Shown here: piece after piece, positions 54,001-64,000 of the stretch | Position numbering within the stretch: the first letter of the stretch is position 1 | Layout: each line of letters opens with the position of its first letter | Assembly: GCF_963678635.1 (NCBI RefSeq) | Contig: NC_087062.1 | Location: forward strand, 86,405,845-86,469,844 | Direction: 5' to 3' | Source: Symsagittifera roscoffensis | Lineage: Eukaryota > Xenacoelomorpha > Acoela > Convolutidae | DNA length: 64,000 bases | Notes under the pieces: generated by a model | What the model saw: the letters and a program-made list of their open reading frames with translations, nothing else | The model's database searches: none | Told to the model about the DNA's origin: nothing | Translations under genes and position numbers: made by a program

Positions 54001-55365
54001 ATATGAGACGGGAGTACATAGAAGAGAAAGGATATAAAGTTGAAGAATTGTGGTAGTGTGAGTGGTGGGTAACTTTCAGAGCTGATGGCAAAATTAAACA
54101 TTAAAAGCCATGTCGAAACCCATTTTATTTCACAATTAACATCTTTCTATAAACTATTTTCTTGCAAAACAAAATTAAAAATGGATCTCTTCTTGATTAT
54201 ATTCAGTGCCAGTTAGTTGTACCAGATATTTAAAAATCAAAGTTTGGTAAATTTCCTCCAACTTTCAAAAAGACTGAAGTTGGAAAAAAACTATATTGGA
54301 GACTGCATGAAAAAACTGCAAGCGAGAATGATATGCTAAAACATCTCCTGAGAATGCTAATATCTAGCTTCAAGATAGAAAATGGAACAGTTATAACCAC
54401 TCTGTTCAGTTTTTACGTGGAACTTGGCTTGCAGTGCACTAAAGTTAATCGTTTTCCTCAGTACTCTCCTCAAAAATATTTCAAAAATTTTGTTCAAGCA
54501 GTGGTTGATGCTAGAAGAGAAAGAGATGAAAACCCTCCATCAGGAGTTGTAGCAGAAACATTGAAACTTTTGGGTAATTCATCCAATGGATATCAGATCA
54601 TGGATAGATCCAGGCATGCAGTCAAAAAGTATATCAGAGATGAAAGACTCATAAGGCAATCAACGAACCTTTGTTAAAAAGACTGAAAAGTGTTGAAAAA
54701 AACTTGTATGAGGTGGAGTTGTTGAAATTAACCCTTGAACACAGAGAACCCATCCTTGTCAGAGTCTTAAACTGCAGTATGCAAAACTGAGAATCTTGGA
54801 GCTGTACTACAACTTCTTTGACAAGTTCTGTGATGTAAGTAAACTTTAATTGTTGGAGATGGACATAGATTTACCTTAATAAACATTTGCTGAAGAAATT
54901 TTATATGACTGTATTCAAAAGCTTGGGGAAGAATGAGGAAAAATGATTGCAGAGAGTCTTTCAAGTCAGATGCAAATTCTAATTTCTCTCCTCGAACGTG
55001 TTGCCGTATAATGAAAAGCATGAAAAGCGAGAGCCGGGCCTTGCAAATAAAACTTATAGATGTACAGAAATGAAATGTTTGTGTAGCAAGACTTATTGCT
55101 GCTATGACAACAAAAATTCAGTAGTTAAGTTCTGAACAATTGAGTTCTACAAGATTCTGGAGACGAAACCATGTCAAAGTACAGGAGTGTTCCCAATGAA
55201 GCAATCAACCTCACATCTACAAACAGAGGAATCAGAACTGTAAACCAACTGGGTGCAACGTATGAACAGACAAAGAATTTTTATCCAAAAAGACAAGTTC
55301 AACATGATAGAAATCATACAAAATCACAAAAACTGATGCAAAATAATGAAAATTATAAGAAGTGA
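51050..55365 (+). pseudogene. Protein-primed DNA polymerase B of a Polinton-like element, decayed
   Basis: Parts of a family B polymerase (type DNA_pol_B_2) appear in order over 4.3 kb in all three + frames. They are NRNKNRNKKTVETCMVASMQ at the start (51,050); LFRALAIYMNGHN and KNFRGVSIEDL (51,945-52,090); KKLEGFNLLVSEDN and FGFGSIC (52,395-52,480); exonuclease-type FGFNSGKYDLNFMQSYL (52,888-52,938); FFSYEWFD; FLKWYNNKDADP (53,362-53,397); a Cys cluster CDHCKTVFEAIGCYYHFCSC (53,887-53,946); motif B KLLGNSSNGYQIMDRSR (54,564-54,614); motif C at 54,862-54,873; and a C-terminal Cys-rich CLCSKTYCCYD. Motif C, normally D-T-D-S, reads D-I-D-L followed by a stop. Many stops and frame changes make it inactive. 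In life it would replicate the element's DNA using a terminal-protein primer. Confidence 0.75.
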
Positions 55366-58199
55366 TGCCATGTATTAAACTTATGTACGATTCAGTAATT
55401 AGATGGTTTTTCTTATACAATTGCGGTTAACTTAAAATAAGACGCAGTGGTTTGTATATTTTCTTGGTTTTTTTTTCTAAAAAACCTAACATTCGGATAG
55501 ATCAGTAGGTTTTAACTTAGTTTCAGGTAGACAGTGAACTGTTTTAAAGAATATAAATCCCTAAAAAGGTGGTTAATTTATATCATATCTTATCGTGTTT
55601 CGATGTTTTTTGGAAAAAAATAAAAAATTCATTTTTTTCTAAATCAAATTTTTCTAAATCCAAAATCTCTTACCATTGACTTAGCATGAGTCAAAAATTA
55701 TTATAATACACTCATTCCACAATCTACTTGTAATAATTTTAAGATAATTAGCAATTAGATAACACGCGCCGAGAATTTTACAAAAAAAACTACAGAAAAA
55801 CCAAAAAAAAAACAATATTTAAGTACCATTCTCTTACCATTACACAAACCAAGAAATATTACCAATTCTATTCCCTATCTTAAAACATTGTGGACTCTAT
55901 ATCCAATGTTATTACATAGCTGGGATGCCTGATCTCCTATTCCCTATCTGACAACATGGATGTCTTCAAGCATTCAAGCACAACCCCCCCCCCCTACCCA
56001 CCCCGTCCCACTGATCACCTCCAACATCTACTACTGTATTGAGAACTGACCTGAAATCAGCTGACAATCAGAAAATTAAAGGCAAAGCCTTTGTCAAGCT
56101 TGCTTTAGATTCCACAATTGCGTTTTTGCCACTACAACGACTTCCATGAAATGTCGCTAGATTCCCCAATTTGTCAGTGAATTCCGCATTTGAGAAGCGC
56201 TATGTTCTATTCAAAGAAAAACCTTGTATCCCTGAGACAAACCACCCTAAAACCCAGTTATAAAAATCTAGAGACAGTAGAAATGAAAAAAAAATGATTC
56301 GGATTCCAGCAAAACTTACAGGTTTCGATTCAAAGGATTAAATTCGTTTTTCTTTGGGTTCGTCAAGCAAAATATGTGGGCTTCTTTTGTTATTGGGTTT
56401 CAAGGAGAGGGTGCTTCTATGCTATGACAATCTTTGCATGTGGAACTGCATGTGGAACTCAGAGTCCTTGTGGTTTAAATTTTACACAGTTATAAGTCAG
56501 AGCTACAAAAAGTTAAGCTTCTTGTAAAGTAAGCGTATACTTTGTCTCCCACTACACTAAAAAAATTTTTAGTTATTTTAAATAAAAAACTTCAATTCAG
56601 GTAATTTTTTTCTAAGTAAGTTCAAACCTGAAATGATGAGACTCAAAATGAACAGGGAGGTAAAACAATTTAAGTAAAATTTGGCTGGCATTTTGAGATC
56701 TCCAACAATTATTTCCAGCAGCAAATCTATTTTAATATTTGAATAATGTTTATTGTTTGTTGGTCATCAAATGACCCTGAAAGAACTGCAATCATTTCAC
56801 TGAGAACTTTTAGAACATAAATTTAAAACAGTTCTCAGAGTTTGGACTGACCTTACATTAATAGCATTTATAACTAATAAAAAAAGCTGGGCGGGCCATC
56901 ATATCAGTTCCGAGAAAACTATACCGAGTTTTACCATTTTGAAATGGCTTTCAAATTGGAAAGCCATGAACGATTATTTGGACTCGGGGCATCAAATAAG
57001 ATTATTAAAGCAAAATAAGCCAGCTAGACTGATCTCTATTTTTAATTTGAATTAAAATTTTTGTAGCAACACTCAAGGTAGAAAAAAACTGTTTTATTCA
57101 TACAAAAAACTTAATGAGACTGAACTATTGGATTTTAATGTTACACTATTTTCTAAGAAAAAAAAGTTCCATTAAGAAATTGACGGAAAATTCAAGAAAA
57201 ATAGTCCAATTTAATTGATTTTTGAGGATTATAAGCAATTTTTGAGGGTGAGTTGTGGTAAAGGAAAATGCTGAAAACGGTGGATTGCTGGTCAAAGTGG
57301 CGGGCATAAAGGGGAAAAAAGATTTCATAAAACTTACTACGTAAAAAACACATGGTTTAGAATTTAAAAAAAAACGGCTAATAACAATTATAAGGATCTA
57401 AATGCATGTTTTATTAAAACTAAACAATTCTTTTGTACCACAAACACCTGACAAGGTCAAAACTGATAACAAAAATCGATTGTCTAGAAAACATTTTAGT
57501 CAACGACAAATCCTCAAAAACAATTTTTAGCCGTGAAACATCGGCGGCGGTACTGGCTTATATCAGCAGGCTGACTGATCGTATTAGCTGCTTATCAATA
57601 TAAGTGCAGAATTGGAACAATTTCTGTTATTTATGGTAATTTTCGTCTGCGACTATTTTAAAGTTTAGCTCGTTTGTTACATCATCTTCAGTTTATTCAG
57701 GCCAGTAGTTTTGATATTTTGGCTGCCATTTTTTGTGAATGTCGTAGTTTCTTCTCGATTACGATGTTTGATCTTCACAATTTGATATTGCTTAGAAACG
57801 AAAAGTTTTTAAAATTTTGCAGAGGGTTCTCACTGCAAACCTGCAAACTTACATTTTTTTCATAGAAACCTATGGTAAATAAAAGAAAAATTCGAGGGCT
57901 TAGTTATGGCAAATCAGTTATGTCTACATCGTCTTATTCAAGTCATCAGTGTGAGCCACTTCGGGGTCGGTTGGTGTAATTGAGTCATCACTCTCTTCTT
58001 CAGATGATTCGACGTTTTTTGTTTGATCACAACTTAACTTTTGAAAGCTGAATCCATTCAAATTTTTTTTTGAAATACTGTTGTTGTTGCTTTTTCAGAT
58101 GCAGACTTGATTTCCACTGTTATGTAAGGATTAAAAAGCTAAAGGATGTCTTCTATCATTGCTATAACATCGTTTGTTATCGAACGGAGAAAGAGCTAT
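55366..58199. other. Gene-free stretch
   Basis: No recognisable coding sequence. It contains a poly-C run at about 55,983-55,995 followed by CCACCCCGTCCC, and a few GATTCC/GGAATTCCGC-type motifs near 56,110-56,190 like those at 18-25 kb. Confidence 0.45.
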
Positions 58200-59611
58200 T
58201 TTGTTGCTTCCATTAACTGATATGTTATGATTTCTGCTCTCAATGTTTTCATGGGTTTTCCAACAACCGTTTGTTCGACTAACAGTGATTAGTACTTTTC
58301 ATGATAAAGCATCGCTTTCAGTGTTCGGCTGACTCTTTTTGAAGTTTGTTTTGTTTTTCCGTAAATAAATGCTACAGAATACACTTCTGGTTTCAAATGT
58401 ACTGCTTTAGAATATTTTCCAACATTCAACTCATCTGCTAGTTTCAAAGGTTTTTTTTTGTTTTTAAGATTCAAAAAAAGATTTTTTTTTGATATGCATT
58501 CAAGTTTAATTGATCTCTTGACATTTTCAGATACTTTTACAGATCGCTTGTCTCGGTTTCGTAGAAATGCGAAACAATACCCTTGTGCGGAATCATAGTT
58601 TTTTCATCATATTAGGAGATATCGTCTCGTACTGAAACCTAATTAATTGGAGCTTTCAAACATCAAGAACTGCTGCTCCAAGGTCAGTTATTTCCAATAT
58701 TTGATTGATTTCTTGAGCATTGTGACTGCAACCAAGTTTTCTTAAGAACTCCTAAATCTGTTAAAATTGAACTTTGATTTAGTAATTTTTGGCTCGTTGT
58801 TTACTGGCTACCATAATTAAGTTTTTTCAATGTCGTAGATTCTCCAATGTTTTTCCAAAGGAAGTATATATCAAGAAATTGAAAATGTTATTTCTGAAGA
58901 CTGATATTTCTGGTTCTTGCCTATTTCTTGTATCAGATCTGTTTATAGCTTCAAAAAGATTGATTGATTAATTAGAAAAACTTTAGAATCTTTAGCTACT
59001 TTCAGACCTTGCTCTTGAAAAATTTTAGTACTGAAGTTTGAAAAAAAACGTAACCAAATTTGACAAACAACGTTTCCATTAGATTTTCTGTGTTATTTTT
59101 ATAAAAATTGGGCATTTTTTATAAATTGGGCCTTTTTCATTTTTTTTAGCAGCCAACCCGAATTGATTATGTTTGTCTTGCAACATCTTGAGTTATTCTA
59201 GTTGTTTTGTGACAAAAACTACATCGGAGTCATCAATAGTTTGTAGTCAGAGTCATCTAGAGCTTGTATTCTTCAGGCTTCTCTCTAAAACCATTCACTG
59301 ACATTGTTTTTCGTTTGTTGTTCCTCCGTAGAGATTCACTACATCCAGAAACAATCCATACGATTATATCTTGTTCATATCGAAGTCAGGCAGGTAATTG
59401 TGATAAGTATTTATGAAGTCTTTTTCACTGATCTTGTTTAATCCACCTCGTTTTGCCTTCTCGCCGAAAAGAAACATATCGATATCAGTAAGTAGTTGAC
59501 AATCTTGTTTTGTTATTTTAGCATGGCAAGGCTTACGAAAATATCAGCCAACAAGAAAACTTTCTCATCAAATTTAGCATAAGAGTCTATATAGGAGTAA
59601 TTGGTAAACTC
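58200..59611 (-). pseudogene. Second, different DNA polymerase B remnant (C-terminal side)
   Basis: The - strand segments in order from high to low coordinates are DSYAKFDEKVFLLADIF (59,587-59,537), QLLTDIDMFLFGEKAKRGGL (about 59,500-59,440), LFLDVVNLYGG (near 59,350-59,318), and LKPEVYSVAFIYGKTKQTSK with RVSRTLKAMLYHEKY (58,410-58,310). These fit the family B polymerase region before motif A, motif A itself (D-x2-N-L-Y-G) and the C-terminal part. Sequence and motif style differ from the 51-55 kb polymerase, so it came from another element. Motifs B and C could not be read clearly. The N-terminal side continues beyond the hAT insertion at 61,328. Confidence 0.55.
59604..59611. repeat. 8-bp target-site duplication, left copy (GTAAACTC)
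   Basis: GTAAACTC directly abuts the left end of the hAT element and is repeated exactly at 61,320-61,327 after the right end. Eight bases is the hAT-typical length. Confidence 0.9.
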
Positions 59612-59793
59612 CAAGGGTGTCACATATATGCGGCGCATATTTCCGCATATATCCGCATATTTAGGGTGACCTCAGAACCCGCATATAACCAGCGCATATG
59701 ACGCAATGATCCCGCATATCGGTTTGTTTACTCACTATTACAAGTAATTAACCTTTCAGATGTTGTTTGCTTGCCGCACTTGACAACTGCTGG

Positions 59794-59989
59794 AACCGTC
59801 TACCGCCATTTGCAGCTCAAAGACGTTACTGTACTTTGTTGAAATGTCGGCTTCTGACAGTGAACAAAGCTCAGTACCCCAAGAATATACGAACCGTCTA
59901 CCGCCATTTGCAGCTCAAAGACGTTACTGTACTTTGTTGAAATGTCGGCTTCTGACAGTGAACAAAGCTCAGTACCCCAAGAATATACG
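59794..59989. repeat. 98-bp tandem duplication across the transposase start
   Basis: The segment starting AACCGTCTACCGCCATTTGC occurs at 59,794 and again at 59,892, 98 bp apart, and the copies look identical. Each copy contains an ATG (59,844 and 59,942). As 98 is not a multiple of three, the first ATG opens a different frame (ends 60,179). Confidence 0.9.
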
Positions 59990-61192
59990 AAAACTCGGGT
60001 TGAAAAAGCGCAAAAAGCAAAATCGAAAGCTGTTCACTCTTCGAAACTGTCGGCAAAGCAACGATTACGACAAGGCAACAATTCCGAGCACTTTTATGTG
60101 GATGGTGACACTTTATTTTGCAAAACCTGTGCCGTGTCTATTGATTATAGCCGACAGTCATGCCTGGAACAGCATCTAAAGACACAATTACACGAGAAAA
60201 ATGCCAAGTCAGAAGTTCCAGCCAAGAAACAGAAAACGCTTACGACAACTCTTCCAGTTGAGAATACCGCAAAACTTGCAAAACTTAAGGTTGTTACCGA
60301 TTACGTCCGGGTTTTAGTGAGTACCAATACCCCATTCAATACTGTTGATAACGAAGTTTTTCGAGAATTCTGCAAGAAGCATATTGTTGGAGGGGGTTCA
60401 ATTCCCAAAAGAACAGGACTTGCTCGGTACTTGGACGATTTGTATGCCGTAGAAGTTTACAAACTCAAAGAATTTTTTAAGGGTAAAAAACTTGTTGTTC
60501 TTTTCGATGAAACTTCGGATAGTGAGGGAAGGTATGTTTGTAATGTTTTTCAATCGACTTTGGCACAAAGTGCGTTTATTTATCCGCAACTGGAATGTTT
60601 ACTGGTGATGTTGGAAAGTCAGAGAGATTTTGGAGATTTTGAAATATTCCCTTTTCCCGATGAATTTTTCCAGAATACACCCAGTGCGCTGCTTAGTCAA
60701 TTTGTGAGAAAAGTATCGAAATCTGCCGAAGCTGCTCTCAATAAGTTATCGAAATACTTTGACAGTGAAACTGGCATCCATCCCGCTATCCGGTTTCTGC
60801 AAGATGTTCGGTTTTTTAACCCTGTTACATCTTTGGAATTTGAAGAAAAACCTGATCTCACCATACCTGGTTTTAACGACATACCAGCAGGAGAACTCTT
60901 ATTATATCGTGAGAAAGCCAGAAAGTTCACTTTCGGAAAAATCAATGATTCTTCAACTAAAGTTAAACAACTTGAAGAGAAGATTATGTGTCTGCGTGAT
61001 TTTTGGTTGGCGAATGAGGAGGTGCTTCCCACTCTTTCAGCCCTAGTACTTTGCTATGGGTTCCTGTTTTCAACATCTGCTGACGTTGAACGTACATTTT
61101 CCAAGTACAACAGCTTGCTCGCAGATGACCGAAAATCACTCTCAGACGAGTCTCTCAAGAAAATTTTGTTCCTGTTTTATAACTTGAACTGA
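59942..61192 (+). CDS. hAT transposase, internally shortened (416 aa)
   Basis: Start at the second duplicated ATG (59,942), which gives the long frame; TGA at 61,190-61,192. Residues 40-90 form a BED-type zinc finger: FYVDGDTLFCKTC (Cys60, Cys63) and EQHLKTQLH (His78, His84). RNase-H-like core: VVLFDETSDSEGRYV with Asp189 at the position of the first catalytic acid. The segment with the second catalytic Asp and the large helical insertion expected of hAT transposases (usually 600 or more residues) is missing after about residue 205. The C-terminal dimerisation region is present (residues 361-400: LPTLSALVLCYGFLFSTSAD, VERTFSKYNSLLADDRKSLS). It is probably a deletion derivative that may still bind DNA and dimerise but not cut; this is inference. 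Confidence 0.85.
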   Translation: MSASDSEQSSVPQEYTKTRVEKAQKAKSKAVHSSKLSAKQRLRQGNNSEHFYVDGDTLFCKTCAVSIDYSRQSCLEQHLKTQLHEKNAKSEVPAKKQKTLTTTLPVENTAKLAKLKVVTDYVRVLVSTNTPFNTVDNEVFREFCKKHIVGGGSIPKRTGLARYLDDLYAVEVYKLKEFFKGKKLVVLFDETSDSEGRYVCNVFQSTLAQSAFIYPQLECLLVMLESQRDFGDFEIFPFPDEFFQNTPSALLSQFVRKVSKSAEAALNKLSKYFDSETGIHPAIRFLQDVRFFNPVTSLEFEEKPDLTIPGFNDIPAGELLLYREKARKFTFGKINDSSTKVKQLEEKIMCLRDFWLANEEVLPTLSALVLCYGFLFSTSADVERTFSKYNSLLADDRKSLSDESLKKILFLFYNLN

Positions 61193-61319
61193 ATTGAACT
61201 TCTTGGATTACCTTTTTTTTCCGCATATTGTCGAGATATTGCCGCATATATTGCCGCATATTTGGAAAAAACTGTTTGCATATTTGAGCAAAAAAATCCG
61301 CATATATGTGACACCCTTG

Positions 61320-61327
61320 GTAAACTC
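61320..61327. repeat. 8-bp target-site duplication, right copy (GTAAACTC)
   Basis: Exact match to 59,604-59,611 on the other side of the hAT element. Confidence 0.9.
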
Positions 61328-61460
61328 TTATTTGCATTAAATTTTCCTAATGCTGTGAAAAAAAAATTCTTTGAAGCTTGAAGTATTTTTCTTCAATTGA
61401 CTTTAATAGATTTCCAAACGCTCAGGTAAAAAACGAAGGCTATCAAGAAACCTCATTTTT
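61328..61460 (-). pseudogene. Second DNA polymerase B remnant, part on the other side of the hAT insertion
   Basis: The - strand directly next to the insertion reads KNTSSFKEFFFTALGKFNAN, preceded by FLPERLEIY. It fits the polymerase stretch that precedes the LLADIF segment found at 59,537-59,587 on the far side of the hAT element. Short and therefore less certain than the main part. Confidence 0.4.
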
Positions 61461-61699
61461 CTGAATTTTGTTGTAAATACTACATTTTTTCCTGGCAACT
61501 GCCAACAGGTATGTGCAAATTGAATGAGATGCATTTATATTCAGTGCAAACAACAACAGTTAGTTTTTTTCTTTCAGAGTTACGTTTTCAAACAAATTGT
61601 GAAAATCGTTTTTACTCAAAGTACTGGAGTAAAAGATGGCGTTTTTTGTTGCAAAATGCCCTGATTGCGCGTCAAACCAATTTTCTGATTGGATGATTG

Positions 61700-62400
61700 T
61701 GATGAACTACATCGTAATCGAGAAGATCCTAACGACAAACATCACAATTTTTTGCGCTTTGCAAGTTTTTCCCAGGCATTTAGGCTTTTCTGTTTGAGCT
61801 CACATAAGTGATTGGCCTCAAAAATCTTTCAATAACATTCATGTCGCGAATAGTTTGGTCTGAAGTTTTGTTATTCACACTGTCAACCAAACGGGCCCCA
61901 AGTGAGTAAAGTTTTTGATCAACAATATTTGTATTTCCCCTTGCAGTAGGTTCGAGCTTTTTAAAGATCAGTTTACCACAAAAAGGCTCCGTGTGGCATT
62001 AATAGCGAAAGGATTCATCGAAAGTTTGAATAGAATGTAAAATATAATAGTTCTTTCATTTTCTGGCGTACGAAATGGGATAGCGTCATTCTCCCCACAC
62101 ACTTATAGATGACCCAAAAGCAATATCTCAGATCAATATCCGTTTTTATGTTTTTTATGAAATTGTTATCGCTGATAATTTTTCTTTGTATTGGCTCGAC
62201 ATGAAAGCATTGAAGTTCGCTCTCAGGCAAAGATGATTTGAATTTTCGTCATTGTGTAAGAACTGTTTATCCGTGTCAAATTTTTTCTTGGACAAGTATA
62301 GGGGAACAAGTATAGGGGAAGTCGGTTTTAGTTTTTTTCTTTTTACTTTTAATTCAAAATCAAAAATAGCATCCGACTGTGTTGAAAGATATGTCATACT
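61700..62400 (-). pseudogene. Unassigned decayed coding remnant
   Basis: The - strand frames 62,397-62,155 (VPLYLSKKKFDTDKQFLHND and ANFNAFMSSQYKEKLSAITI) and 62,230-62,015 (VEPIQRKIISDNNFIKNIKT, VIYKCVGRMTLSHFVRQKMK) overlap and look like one protein with a frame break; further fragments reach to about 61,750. Same strand and side as the second polymerase, so it could be its N-terminal part or a neighbouring gene. No family recognised. Confidence 0.35.
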
Positions 62401-64000
62401 AAAGCCCTTTTAGTCGTGATTCGAACGAGATTAAAAATTTTCAAAATTTTCAAGAGAGAAAGATCCTCTCAGCTGTGATTTAAACGATGTAAAAAAAGTT
62501 CTCAAAACTTTTATCCGATGTCGAGAAAAACAGATAGAAGTTTCAAAGATCTAGTCCAATTTCGAGCAAGTAATTTGAATAAGCTCGCTTTATGGAAATT
62601 TATTTTTTGTATACTTCAAGCACAAAAAAATTTCAATTTATTATAATGAAAACTAGTTCTTAGCATTTTGCGCTTATTTGGCACAAAAAAAATTCAAAAA
62701 AAGTTGTTACGTTATGTAAAAACTAAGAAAAAAATTTTTGATTTTTTCTTAATGACCTTTTTTTTGAAAAAAAATAGTTTGTTAATCACAATTAATTCGC
62801 TTTTTTACGACACAGTCTTATAGTTCTCGAATCACACCACACTCTAAAAACGACACTGGTCTGAAAAAAAATTGAGAAAAATGAACTTTTTACGAATTTG
62901 GTCGTTATATTAAAAAGGCAGCCACTCATTTTAGAAAAAGTTGATAAAACAAAAGATTTTAACAAGCTTTCTTTTTAAAAACTGTTACACAAAAAAAAAC
63001 AAGATCGACATCAGCATTTTCATTTGACGTTTCCACCTTGGAAAGTTTAATTGTCAAGCAAAAAAAAATAAGTATCAAATTGGAAACTTCTGGTCGTTTG
63101 AAAATTGAAAAAAAAACAACGTCAGATTAAGGCTAGTTACATATCAAGAACCTTTTGTGATTGATATTTATTTTGAAATATATGACCCATACTCAGCAAA
63201 AATTTACCAATAAGGAACATGTTTTACTTCACTGTGAAATCTAAGAATCAAATTCCAATTTCAAAACTGGAATTAATTCCTTTTTTAACTACCATTTGCG
63301 TGGTTGGAGATGGAAGTTACTTTTGTTATCAAATGAGTTTCAATTGACCTTGAAAAGTTTTTCAATGCATAAGTGCAATCATATTAGCAATAGTGCATGC
63401 CTTGACTAAGTTCATCTAAGGAAAATACACCAAAAATGACAATTGCAAGAAGTAAAATAAAATCAGAAAAAATTAATGAGACAGTAAGAAGGTTAACAAA
63501 ACTCGAAAACATCGTTTGCGTAGTAGAACGAAAGATCAAAACCAGAAGCAAACTTTCATTAAAAATGATACTATCCTGGTTAATGAAACAACACAATATG
63601 AGGTGAGCATGCCAAAAACTATAAGCAGAAATCTTCCAAAAAAGGATTTACAAAAAAAAAACAAATGAACTTATACCTAACGAAAATTTGTAAATTCCCG
63701 AACCTTAAAAAACATTTTTTAGATAAAACTGGTGTTCAAATGAGCGTGTTGGTTTGATGTCCAAAATTCATATTTGGAGAAGATGGCTTGTCCCAACCAT
63801 AAAATCCAATCTAAAGCCATAACTTAATTACTTTTTTTTAAACTGACATGACTCAAATTAAAAAAAAACAAGTTTAAGACCTAAAAACTAAATAAAAGCA
63901 GGTTAAACTCTCGAAAAAAGAATGTTTTGACTTTTTTGTTTTCATGGTGGTAAAATATGAGCGATTTAGTTAATTTTCGGTTTTTATTTAAGAGTAGATG
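62401..64000. other. Gene-free AT-rich end of the window
   Basis: Only short chance ORFs; poly-A and poly-T runs are frequent. No repeat family or structural RNA could be identified. Confidence 0.5.

Larger units (their letters stand above)
59612..61319 (+). mobile_element. hAT-family DNA transposon, complete ends
   Basis: A 1,708-bp element. The terminal inverted repeats are 22 bp and perfect: 59,612-59,633 (begins CAAGGGTGTCACATATATGC) and the reverse complement at 61,298-61,319. It is flanked by the exact 8-bp duplication GTAAACTC. CA-G ends and 8-bp duplications are hAT hallmarks. The subterminal regions carry eleven GCATAT words (six left, five right), mostly as CCGCATAT, probable transposase-binding motifs. 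It contains a BED-finger transposase ORF that looks internally shortened. It is inserted in the - strand polymerase pseudogene, so it is younger than that decay or than the host element. Confidence 0.92.

Noticed and set aside
1-64000. tRNA, rRNA or spliceosomal RNA genes
   Set aside because: No segment showed the full set of conserved boxes or a convincing cloverleaf; the only hint (15,530-15,608, - strand) has a weak B box and is listed as a low-interest finding.

Overview
The window looks like nuclear DNA of an AT-rich invertebrate. Coding remnants carry spliceosomal-type introns, there are no bacterial operons or ribosome binding sites, and the transposon families (Ty3/Gypsy, hAT, Polinton/Maverick-like) are those of animals. 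The species cannot be named from the sequence. No convincing host gene, tRNA or rRNA was found; nearly everything recognisable is a mobile element or its remains.

Positions 1 to about 16.7 kb (+ strand) hold most of a very large Ty3/Gypsy-type LTR retroelement carrying an envelope-like gene. Its left LTR lies outside the window. The order is leader, Gag with zinc knuckle and N/R/S/Y-rich tail, protease (DSG), RT (YLDD), RNase H and integrase (HHCC, D-D-35-E, GPY/F). After pol come two small membrane ORFs, a 1.2 kb open frame with no ATG, an envelope-like glycoprotein, a Pro/Ser-rich ORF with a conserved-looking C-terminal part, and a 3' non-coding/LTR-like stretch. Several in-frame stops and single-base frame breaks show that this copy is decaying. 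Some same-frame stops (gag/pol) and two ATGA stop/start overlaps could nonetheless be genuine translation signals.

From about 16.7 to 31.2 kb I found no gene. The stretch holds a 1.3 kb degenerate duplication, MITE-like inverted repeats, short sequence-motif families and low-complexity tracts.

From 31.3 to 55.4 kb lie the dispersed, decayed parts of a Polinton/Maverick (adintovirus-like) DNA transposon. The virion/integration genes (adenain-like protease, integrase, a penton- or minor-capsid-like protein, a small basic protein, a major-capsid-like protein) are on the - strand, amplified as four tandem units of about 3.15 kb, two with the protease/integrase part deleted. At 46.06-51.15 kb is a separate 2.6 kb tandem duplication containing a cluster of perfect TGACGTCA sites and the start of a + strand protein-primed DNA polymerase B pseudogene, which continues to 55.4 kb.

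At 58.2-61.5 kb (- strand) are remains of a second, different DNA polymerase B. It is split by a well-preserved 1,708 bp hAT element (59,612-61,319) with 22-bp perfect terminal inverted repeats, an 8-bp target duplication and a BED-finger transposase ORF that appears to lack its central catalytic part. The last 1.6 kb has no recognisable gene. Overall, two classes of virus-like mobile element and a DNA transposon are nested in one gene-free stretch, with local tandem amplification of the virion-gene block the most unusual feature.
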